Notes under the pieces: model-generated
The model's input: the letters and a program-made list of their open reading frames with translations, nothing else
What the model was told of the DNA's origin: nothing
The model's database searches: none
Source of the DNA: Bifidobacterium breve
GTDB taxonomy: Bacteria > Actinomycetota > Actinomycetes > UBA12327
Assembly (NCBI GenBank): GCA_943332445.1
Contig: CALQPL010000091.1
Location: 1 to 5,409, forward strand
Reading direction: 5' to 3'
DNA length: 5,409 bases
Position numbers and translations under genes: made by a program
Part shown: piece by piece, positions 1 through 4,502 of the stretch
How the letters are laid out: each line of letters begins with the position of its first letter
How positions within the stretch are numbered: position 1 is the first letter of the stretch

Positions 1-291
1 TACATCTTCACCTTGGTCGCCTGCGTCCGCGCCTATGGCAACGATGCCTCTATTCCTGCTCTGGCCCTGGTCTTTCTCGTGGGTAGCGCCGTTGCTTCGG
101 TGGTCCCCACACCCGGTGGTTTGGGTGCCGTCGAAGTGGCCTTGACCGCATCTCTAACCGCAGCTGGAGTGGACGCAGCAACGGCAGTCTCGGCCGTCCT
201 GCTCTACCGCGTGGTCACGTTCTGGATTCCCGTTCCCATCGGCTGGGCGTCCTCGCAATGGTTGAGCAAGCGCGGCCTACTGCTTGGCTAA
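1..291 (+). CDS. Flippase-like / lysylphosphatidylglycerol synthase transmembrane family protein (UPF0104), C-terminal part
   Basis: This is the 3' end of a gene that begins before the window. The frame is open from base 1 and ends in TAA at 289-291, leaving 96 visible residues. The stretch is strongly hydrophobic, with membrane segments around residues 18-36 and 70-83 and probably another between them. The motif PTPGGLGAVE at residues 36-45, followed by YRVVTFWIPV at 69-78, is the C-terminal hallmark of the UPF0104/TIGR00374 family, which includes the membrane domain of MprF. Family members are multi-pass inner-membrane proteins of about 300 residues or more, and some move lipids across the membrane. 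The substrate cannot be told from this fragment, and any N-terminal or fused catalytic domain lies outside the window. A TTG at 13 is only an internal leucine codon here, because the reading frame continues to the window edge. Confidence 0.85.
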   Translation, partial: YIFTLVACVRAYGNDASIPALALVFLVGSAVASVVPTPGGLGAVEVALTASLTAAGVDAATAVSAVLLYRVVTFWIPVPIGWASSQWLSKRGLLLG

Positions 292-362
292 TGGCGCGAA
301 TAAGTGCGTCTTTGCTCTCACTAGGCAACAATGTGATCTTCTGAACGGTCCACATACGAAGT

Positions 363-367
363 AGGAG
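363..367 (+). promoter_or_regulatory. Ribosome binding site of the CDGSH gene, short spacing
   Basis: AGGAG lies only 2 nt before ATG 370, whereas 5-9 nt is usual. It is the only Shine-Dalgarno-like purine run near this start, and no alternative in-frame start fits it better. Confidence 0.5.
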
Positions 368-369
368 CT

Positions 370-594
370 ATGAGCGAACAGTCCCCCGTCAAGATCACCG
401 TGACTGAAAATGGCTGGTACCAGGTCGAAGGCACCACTGAAATCATTGCCTCGGATGGTTCGCTCATTCGCGAAGGCGACAAGTTCTTCTTGTGCCGCTG
501 CGGCCACAGCAACGTCAAGCCGTTTTGCGACAACACCCACAAGACGTGTGGCTTCGTCGACGATGGATTGGGCAAGAAGCCCAAGAAGGACTAG
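370..594 (+). CDS. CDGSH iron-sulfur domain protein (mitoNEET-like, bacterial single-domain type)
   Basis: A 74-residue cytosolic protein with one CDGSH-type zinc-finger-like domain, expected to bind a [2Fe-2S] cluster through three cysteines and one histidine. The ligands are visible as C42, C44, C53 and H57 in the motif CRCGHSNVKPFCDNTH (42-57), which matches the family pattern CxC-x8-C-x3-H. The usual CDGSH core reads CDNTH here, so Gly and Ser are replaced by Asn and Thr, but all four ligands remain. An extra cysteine, C60, follows. The N-terminal part (about residues 7-38, with NGWYQVEG and a DG-x-x-I stretch) resembles the beta-rich lead-in of actinobacterial members. The C-terminus is lysine-rich (GKKPKKD). 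Start choice: ATG 370 follows AGGAG at 363-367, an unusually short 2-nt spacing, and no better start is in frame. I see no clear TANNNT promoter element in the 78 bp upstream, so co-transcription with the upstream membrane protein gene is possible. The role is probably redox or Fe-S handling, and the partner is unknown. Confidence 0.92.
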   Translation: MSEQSPVKITVTENGWYQVEGTTEIIASDGSLIREGDKFFLCRCGHSNVKPFCDNTHKTCGFVDDGLGKKPKKD

Positions 595-597
595 TCC

Positions 598-1770
598 TTA
601 GTACGAAGGCTTGTCAGGTTCAATCTGGCTGACCCATGCCACCACGCCACCACCGACGTGAACAGCATCAGCAAAACCTGCGCCCTTGACTACGGCCAGT
701 ACCTCAGCCGAGCGACCGCCGACCTTGCAGTGCAAGACGATGGGCTTATCCGTGGGTAATCCAGCCAACGCATTTCCGTTGAGGAACTCGCCCTTAGGAA
801 TCAACGTCGCACCGTCAATGTGAACGATGTCCCACTCGTTGGGCTCGCGCACGTCAATGAGTTCAAAGTCAGTTTCGCCACGCTCACGGGCATCGAGCAT
901 GTCCTTAAGCTGCTTGACGCTAATGGTTGAGTCCTTGACCGCCTCAGTGGCTTCCTCGCTGACCGTGCCACAGAAGTAGTCGTAGTCAATGAGTTCGGTA
1001 ATGGGCTCGCCATTGGGGTCCTTGCGGATCTTGACCGTGCGGTAGCTCATTTCCAGGGCGTCATAAATCATCAAGCGGCCCAGCAGGGTTTCACCCATTC
1101 CAGTAATGAGCTTGATGGCTTCGGTGCCCATGATCGAACCAATTGATGCACACAAGACACCGAGCACGCCACCTTCAGCGCACGAAGGAACCATGCCGGG
1201 GGGCGGTGGCTCGGGATACAAGTCGCGATACTGCGGACCATGGTCTTCCCAAAACACCGAAGCCTGGCCCTCAAAGCGATAAATCGAACCCCATACGTAC
1301 GGCTTGTGCAGCAACACGGCTGCATCGTTGACCATGTAACGGGTAGCGAAGTTGTCGGTGCCGTCCACGATCAGGTCGTATTGGGCGAAGATTTCCAAAA
1401 CGTTGGAGTTGTCCAAGCGCTCGTTGTGGACCACAACGTTGACGTACGGGTTGATTTCATTGACCGTGTCGCGAGCCGATTCGGCCTTCGGGCGGCCGAT
1501 GTCGCTTTGGCGGTGAATGATCTGGCGCTGCAAGTTTGATTCATCAACCTCGTCGAACTCAACGATGCCCAAGGTGCCCACGCCAGCTGCGGCTAAATAC
1601 ATCAACGCCGGCGAACCCAGGCCACCTGCACCCACACACAGCACGCGCGCGTTCTTCAGGCGCTTTTGTCCATCCATTCCGACTTCGGGAATGATGATGT
1701 GACGGCTGTAGCGACGGACCTCGTCAACGGTGAGTTCGGCTGCTGGCTCGACCAACGGTGGCAGTTGCAC
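598..1770 (-). CDS. moeZ: MoeZ: adenylyltransferase/sulfurtransferase (MoeB/ThiF-type E1 domain fused to rhodanese)
   Basis: A 390-residue cytosolic enzyme. The family adenylates the C-terminal Gly-Gly of small ubiquitin-like sulfur carriers (MoaD, ThiS, CysO) and then converts it to a thiocarboxylate using the rhodanese persulfide. It thereby feeds sulfur to molybdopterin, thiamine or cysteine synthesis. The E1 domain (about 15-265) shows the nucleotide loop GAGGLGSP at 47-54, NLQRQ at 79-83, DGTDN at 136-140 and the crossover-loop cysteine C197 in PSCAEGG. The rhodanese domain (about 283-388) has the active-site loop CKVGGRS with the persulfide cysteine C348. The zinc cysteine pairs of E. 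coli MoeB are absent: Q180 and D183 replace the first CxxC, and the second is lost around 251-258. This is as in mycobacterial MoeZ. The start is GTG at 1768-1770, preceded by GGAG at 1777-1780 with 6-nt spacing. The TAA stop is 3 bp from the converging CDGSH gene. No carrier-protein gene is in view, so the specific partner is unknown. Confidence 0.95.
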   Translation of the reverse strand: MQLPPLVEPAAELTVDEVRRYSRHIIIPEVGMDGQKRLKNARVLCVGAGGLGSPALMYLAAAGVGTLGIVEFDEVDESNLQRQIIHRQSDIGRPKAESARDTVNEINPYVNVVVHNERLDNSNVLEIFAQYDLIVDGTDNFATRYMVNDAAVLLHKPYVWGSIYRFEGQASVFWEDHGPQYRDLYPEPPPPGMVPSCAEGGVLGVLCASIGSIMGTEAIKLITGMGETLLGRLMIYDALEMSYRTVKIRKDPNGEPITELIDYDYFCGTVSEEATEAVKDSTISVKQLKDMLDARERGETDFELIDVREPNEWDIVHIDGATLIPKGEFLNGNALAGLPTDKPIVLHCKVGGRSAEVLAVVKGAGFADAVHVGGGVVAWVSQIEPDKPSY

Positions 1771-1776
1771 TTAGGA

Positions 1777-1780
1777 CTCC
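1777..1780 (-). promoter_or_regulatory. Ribosome binding site supporting the GTG start of moeZ
   Basis: Reading the minus strand, GGAG stands 6 nt before GTG at 1768-1770, and a TAA lies directly in front of the GTG in the same frame. This excludes a longer protein and supports the GTG start. Confidence 0.6.
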
Positions 1781-1852
1781 AGATCGTGATGGCTCATAGA
1801 GCGGCTGTTGACCTGCTCTAGAGATAACAACTGTGCCGTACGCCTGCGTATT

Positions 1853-1871
1853 CCCTGCCCTGGGGGCTGGG
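1853..1871 (-). terminator. prfB: GC-rich hairpin directly after prfB stop, candidate terminator
   Basis: The minus-strand sequence CCCAGCCCCCAGGGCAGGG starts at the base after the prfB TAA. It can fold as CCC-A-GCCC, loop CCA, GGGC-A-GGG, giving seven G-C pairs and one internal A-A mismatch. No U-tract follows (the next bases are AATACGC), so it is not a classical E. coli-type terminator. Hairpins without a U-run are often proposed as terminators or 3'-end stabilisers in actinobacteria. It would separate prfB from moeZ transcription. The remaining bases 1771-1852 must hold any promoter for moeZ, but I see no convincing -35/-10 pair there. Confidence 0.45.
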
Positions 1872-2978
1872 TTAGGCCTCAGACTGCCGGCGCCAGCGAA
1901 TCCCGGCCTCAATGAACTCGTCAATGTCGCCATCAAGGACAGAACTGACATTGCCGGTCTCAAATTCAGTGCGCAAATCCTTGACCATTTGATACGGCTG
2001 CAAGACGTACGAGCGCATTTGGTTGCCCCATGAGCCGGTGGTGTCGCCCTTGAGCGCGTCCATCTCGGCGCGCTCTTCTTGGCGACGACGCTCCAACAAG
2101 CGTGATTCCAAGACGCGCAAAGCGGCCGCTCGGTTTTGAATCTGTGACTTCTCGTTTTGGCACGACACCACAATTCCGGTGGGAATGTGCGTGAGGCGAA
2201 CCGCTGAGTCAGTCGTGTTCACACTCTGGCCACCAGGACCGCTCGAGCGGAACACATCCACGCGAATTTCGTTCTCTGGAATGTCCACGTGGTCGGTTTG
2301 TGCCGTGACCGGCAGGACCTCCACAGCCGCAAATGAGGTCTGCCGACGTGACTGGTTATCAAAAGGCGAAATACGCACGAGGCGATGCGTGCCTTGTTCA
2401 ACGCTCAAGGTGCCATACGCATACGGGGCCTTGACCGCAAAAGTCGCCGACTTAATGCCCGCTTCTTCGGCATAGGAGATGTCATAGATCTCCGTGGTGT
2501 GGCCATGTCGCTCAGCCCAACGCAAATACATCCGCATCAACATCTGCGCCCAGTCGGCCGCGTCCACCCCACCGGCTTCGGAACGAATGGTGACCAGTGC
2601 TTCACGCGGGTCATAGTCGCCATTGAGCAAAGTACGCACTTCAATCTCGCCGACCAGCTTTTCCAGCGCCTGGACTTCAGTCACGACTTCAGCATGAATA
2701 GCTGCATCGCTTTCGTCTTCGCCCAACTCCAACAACACTTTGGCGTCATCGAGGCGCTGGCGCAGTTCACTGACTTTGCGAATCTCGCTTTGCACAAACG
2801 ACAACCGACTAGTTACGGCCTGCGCGTTGGCTTGGTCATCCCATAAGTCAGGAGCGGCCGCTTGCGCCTCAAGCTCTTCAGCCTCAAGACGCATCTTGGG
2901 GATGTTGAGCACCTTCTCCACGCTGGTCAACGTGGAATCAAGGCGAGCTAGATCCTCAGCCGGTTCCATCGATGCCAT
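1872..2978 (-). CDS. prfB: Peptide chain release factor 2 (RF2)
   Basis: A 368-residue class I release factor that reads UAA and UGA in the ribosomal A site and triggers hydrolysis of peptidyl-tRNA. The length matches E. coli RF2 (365). The N-terminal domain 1 is largely helical (about 1-115). The anticodon-like tripeptide SPF is at 204-206 within RISPFDNQSRRQTSF, and it identifies RF2 rather than RF1 (PxT type). The catalytic GGQ is at 249-251 in RSSGPGGQSVN, followed by the conserved THIPTGIVVSCQNEKSQ region (263-279). The residue matching E. coli position 246 is Ser245, not the less active Thr of E. coli K-12. The frame is continuous from ATG 2978, so the autoregulatory UGA frameshift found near codon 26 in many bacteria is absent. 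A second ATG (codon 4, 2967-2969) is an alternative start. Neither start has a good Shine-Dalgarno. A -10-like TACCCT lies 7 nt before ATG 2978 and suggests a leaderless message. The gene starts 30 bp after the Tad operon's last gene. The stop is TAA. Confidence 0.97.
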   Translation of the reverse strand: MASMEPAEDLARLDSTLTSVEKVLNIPKMRLEAEELEAQAAAPDLWDDQANAQAVTSRLSFVQSEIRKVSELRQRLDDAKVLLELGEDESDAAIHAEVVTEVQALEKLVGEIEVRTLLNGDYDPREALVTIRSEAGGVDAADWAQMLMRMYLRWAERHGHTTEIYDISYAEEAGIKSATFAVKAPYAYGTLSVEQGTHRLVRISPFDNQSRRQTSFAAVEVLPVTAQTDHVDIPENEIRVDVFRSSGPGGQSVNTTDSAVRLTHIPTGIVVSCQNEKSQIQNRAAALRVLESRLLERRRQEERAEMDALKGDTTGSWGNQMRSYVLQPYQMVKDLRTEFETGNVSSVLDGDIDEFIEAGIRWRRQSEA

Positions 2979-2985
2979 AGGTCAC

Positions 2986-2991
2986 AGGGTA
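2986..2991 (-). promoter_or_regulatory. prfB: Possible -10 element for a leaderless prfB transcript
   Basis: Minus-strand TACCCT fits the actinobacterial TANNNT pattern and ends 7 nt before the ATG at 2978, so a transcript could begin at or within a base of the start codon. No convincing -35 (TTGACA-like) sequence is found 16-18 nt upstream. The absence of a Shine-Dalgarno before the ATG agrees with leaderless initiation, but a six-base match alone is weak. Confidence 0.3.
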
Positions 2992-3008
2992 CGCGAGTCA
3001 CCGTCGTT

Positions 3009-3455
3009 CTAATTCACCACACTGCGAGCCCGCGCTGACGCTCTTATCCCAAGAGAACCAGCACGTCCAGTGATCGCGTTAAAGATTGGTAGCCGTACGC
3101 GTGCTGAGAGCGTGACATTGACCCATCGGCCGTTCGTGCGCATGGAGTCAACCCGGAATCGGTAGAACTTGGCTGACAATCCGGCTGATTTCACATATGC
3201 CGTGAGTCGCTTGTTCGCAGCAGTTCGCGACAGCGGAACGGTCGTGGTTGCTTTCCCTGCATAAACAGCGGGGGCATTGATTCCTTGGGCTGCGGCCAGA
3301 CTTGCCGCATCAGCCGAAGCAACCAGTGATCGTCGAGCCATATACAGATGCGAAACATCTACCACCACGCTGAATAAAAGACAGATCAATACGGTGAAGC
3401 CCAGGGTCAAGATCAACACTTGGCCATCCTCGCTAGGTCGTTGATTCACCCTCAT
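3009..3455 (-). CDS. Short TadG-like pilus assembly protein (Tad domain, putative Flp pilus-assembly TadE/G-like)
   Basis: A 148-residue protein with a single N-terminal membrane anchor (about 12-33). The motif DGQVLILTLGF (10-20) and the sequence VDVSHLYMARRSLVASADAA (32-51) are typical of the putative Flp pilus-assembly TadE/G-like domain (PF13400 type). The mostly extracytoplasmic remainder (52-148) has alternating beta-prone segments and no cysteines beyond C25. It is much shorter than proteobacterial TadG and has no room for the large C-terminal von Willebrand-like region. There is no Glu at position 5 after the Gly, so processing by a prepilin peptidase is doubtful. The start is ATG 3453-3455, which overlaps the upstream stop as ATGA and has AGGA at 3462-3465 with 6-nt spacing. 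The frame is open upstream to 3602, but that extension is hydrophilic, ahead of the membrane anchor, and overlaps the preceding gene. It is the last gene of the Tad operon and probably a minor pilus or envelope component. Confidence 0.82.
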   Translation of the reverse strand: MRVNQRPSEDGQVLILTLGFTVLICLLFSVVVDVSHLYMARRSLVASADAASLAAAQGINAPAVYAGKATTTVPLSRTAANKRLTAYVKSAGLSAKFYRFRVDSMRTNGRWVNVTLSARVRLPIFNAITGRAGSLGIRASARARSVVN

Positions 3456-3883
3456 GGCCGTTCCTGCCGGTAAACATCGACCACCACGCTTTGTTTGGCA
3501 CTCATGGGAATCGAACTGAGTCCCTTCATGAAGGCCGGGACAAAGGGGATGGGCACGCTGGTTGACAAGGTCACGTCCACTCGTGCACCTGGAGAGAGGC
3601 ACGGTTTCGCTGCACAGGTAAATCGCGTCCGGACTCGTGCGGGATTTACCCCTTGGTCTCGTAACACCACTCCCGACGCTAATCGGGCGTTGCTCACCGC
3701 CTGGGCCCCCGAATTTGCTTGAACAAAGACCCGTCCCGCTTCACGCGAAGCTGCGGTCAGCGCGAAAGCAGACTTTTGCACCACAAAGGCGGCACTCATG
3801 GCATAAATCATCGGAACCAAAAGCAATAACGACAGATAACTAAATTCAACGAGGGCACTTCCTCGATCATCAGGTGCATTCAC
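3452..3883 (-). CDS. TadE-like pseudopilin (second TadE-family gene)
   Basis: A 143-residue TadE-family protein. After a short charged leader comes RGSALVEFSYLSLLLLVPMI (7-26). The G8-S9...E13-F14 pattern fits the class III prepilin-like processing site (cut after Gly, Glu at +5), followed by a hydrophobic helix to about residue 36. The motif LTAASREAGRVFVQA (42-56) corresponds to the conserved helix of TadE proteins. The external part (60-143) contains a cysteine pair, C90 and C95, that could form a small disulfide loop after export. In proteobacteria such as Aggregatibacter, TadE and TadF are minor pseudopilins needed for Flp pilus production, and I infer an equivalent role. The start is GTG 3881-3883, supported by a full GGAGGT at 3890-3895 with 6-nt spacing. 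It overlaps the preceding gene's TGA by 4 nt (GTGA), and its own TGA overlaps the next gene's ATG by 4 nt. Confidence 0.88.
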   Translation of the reverse strand: MNAPDDRGSALVEFSYLSLLLLVPMIYAMSAAFVVQKSAFALTAASREAGRVFVQANSGAQAVSNARLASGVVLRDQGVNPARVRTRFTCAAKPCLSPGARVDVTLSTSVPIPFVPAFMKGLSSIPMSAKQSVVVDVYRQERP

Positions 3884-4275
3884 GGTTGCACCTCCAGCAA
3901 AGCGTGACCGCGAACCGTCGTAGTCGCTGGACCTCCCAATGTCCCCACGAGTGGGATAGCCGCGCGCACAGTGACTTCAGCGAAATCCAATCCACCAATG
4001 ACGTGATTTCTGACAGAGATGTCGCGAGCAAACCGTGAACCCACGGCCTGGGAAATACTCAAGCGTGTGCGCCCCAGCGCATCGTTCGTGCTGCGGTCAG
4101 CGCTGGCCGCATAGCGAGCGCCTTCGGCTGCAGCAGACGCAAGGGTGTTGCGCACGTGCACGGCAAAACACACCTGCATGATGCCTAAGACAAGCATGAC
4201 GAGCACGGACGCGATCAGAACGAAATCCACAACGGCCGAACCCTCGTCTTCGTGCAGGTGTGAGAACAGGTTCAC
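3880..4275 (-). CDS. TadE-like pseudopilin (first TadE-family gene)
   Basis: A 131-residue TadE-family protein. An acidic leader is followed by EGSAVVDFVLIASVLVMLVL (11-30), a hydrophobic helix to about 40, and the family signature RNTLASAAAEGARYAA (42-57). Aspartate (D17) stands where TadE and Flp prepilins usually have Glu at +5 after the Gly (G12), a conservative change at the processing site. The C-terminal part (85-131) is beta-prone and probably lies outside the membrane. The single cysteine C36 is in the membrane helix. The start is GTG 4273-4275, overlapping the TGA of the small upstream gene by 4 nt (GTGA). No good Shine-Dalgarno precedes it, so translation probably depends on coupling to the upstream gene. 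It is probably a minor pilin acting with the second TadE-like and TadG-like proteins at the inner-membrane pilus base. That role is inferred from family and neighbourhood. Confidence 0.88.
   Translation of the reverse strand: MNLFSHLHEDEGSAVVDFVLIASVLVMLVLGIMQVCFAVHVRNTLASAAAEGARYAASADRSTNDALGRTRLSISQAVGSRFARDISVRNHVIGGLDFAEVTVRAAIPLVGTLGGPATTTVRGHALLEVQP
3890..3895 (-). promoter_or_regulatory. Strong ribosome binding site for the second TadE-like gene
   Basis: Minus-strand GGAGGT, fully complementary to the 16S rRNA tail core, lies 6 nt before GTG 3881-3883. It sits inside the preceding coding sequence and decides the GTG start. Confidence 0.75.
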
Positions 4276-4451
4276 GGACCCGTCACGCTACGAAGTGCGC
4301 TCGTAAAGATGGACTTGAGTTGACCATCAGCCACGCTCCATAACGCCGTTACCAAGCCGGCCGTCATCACTGTGATGAGGACCCAACCAGGAACATCGCC
4401 CCTGTCTGACTCCATCGCCGCGAGTACGCGGTTAACCCATCGATTGAACAT
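4272..4451 (-). CDS. Small single-span membrane protein in the Tad operon (59 aa, possible pilin-like component)
   Basis: I read this gene directly from the gap between tadC and the first TadE-like gene. It encodes 59 residues. A basic N-terminus (MFNRWVNRVLAAM) leads to ESDRGDVPGWVLITVMTAGL (14-33), one hydrophobic segment spanning about 22-41 (VLITVMTAGLVTALWSVA at 24-41), then a short amphipathic tail ending VTGP. The DRGD-x-PGW layout before the membrane helix recalls Flp/TadE leaders (Gly followed by a hydrophobic helix). It lacks the Glu at +5, so cleavage by a prepilin peptidase is uncertain. From memory, similar short proteins sit beside TadE genes in other actinobacteria, but I cannot name a domain family with confidence. 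Support for translation is strong: GGGAGG at 4457-4462 is 5 nt before ATG 4449-4451, and the TGA overlaps the next gene's GTG by 4 nt, as elsewhere in this operon. It could be the major pilin, a minor pilin or an assembly factor. Confidence 0.85.
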   Translation of the reverse strand: MFNRWVNRVLAAMESDRGDVPGWVLITVMTAGLVTALWSVADGQLKSIFTSALRSVTGP

Positions 4452-4456
4452 GTCAT

Positions 4457-4462
4457 CCTCCC
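4457..4462 (-). promoter_or_regulatory. Strong ribosome binding site for the 59-aa Tad-operon gene
   Basis: Minus-strand GGGAGG lies 5 nt before ATG 4449-4451, within the 51-nt spacer after tadC. Another ATG at 4454-4456 lies too close to this site and is in a different frame. Confidence 0.7.
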
Positions 4463-4502
4463 GTTTCCCCGTAATAGCTGGTGCTACCTCGGATTTGTTG
4501 AC

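Noticed and set aside
292..369. Promoter for the CDGSH gene in the 78-bp gap
   Set aside because: No TANNNT hexamer with a matching -35 could be found, and the only inverted repeat (TTGC/GCAA) is too short to mean anything.
277..584. Two 87-codon minus-strand frames opposite the CDGSH gene
   Set aside because: Both are antisense to a gene with clear cluster ligands and carry no recognisable protein features.
1240..1539. 99-codon plus-strand open frame inside moeZ, with a hydrophobic valine-rich look
   Set aside because: It is the antisense reading of the conserved E1 domain of moeZ. No ribosome binding site or known motif supports it.
1724..2173. 149-codon open frame on the minus strand bridging prfB and moeZ
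   Set aside because: It runs in another frame over the prfB C-terminus and the intergenic hairpin, is rich in Arg, Ser and Trp, and shows no family motif.
2385..2846. 153-codon open frame on the plus strand
   Set aside because: It lies wholly antisense to the clearly real prfB and has no recognisable domain or ribosome binding site. It is a by-product of prfB codon use.
2122..2861. Two GCGGCCGC octamers (2122-2129 and 2854-2861) within prfB
   Set aside because: Each encodes Ala-Ala or neighbouring residues in conserved reading frame. There is no symmetry or repeat structure around them, so coincidence in GC-rich coding sequence is enough.
3456..3602. N-terminal extension of the TadG-like frame to an upstream start at 3602 (197 residues in total)
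   Set aside because: The added 49 residues are hydrophilic and cysteine-containing, unlike any Tad leader. They overlap the second TadE-like gene out of frame. The ATG at 3455 has a 4-nt ATGA overlap and an AGGA site.
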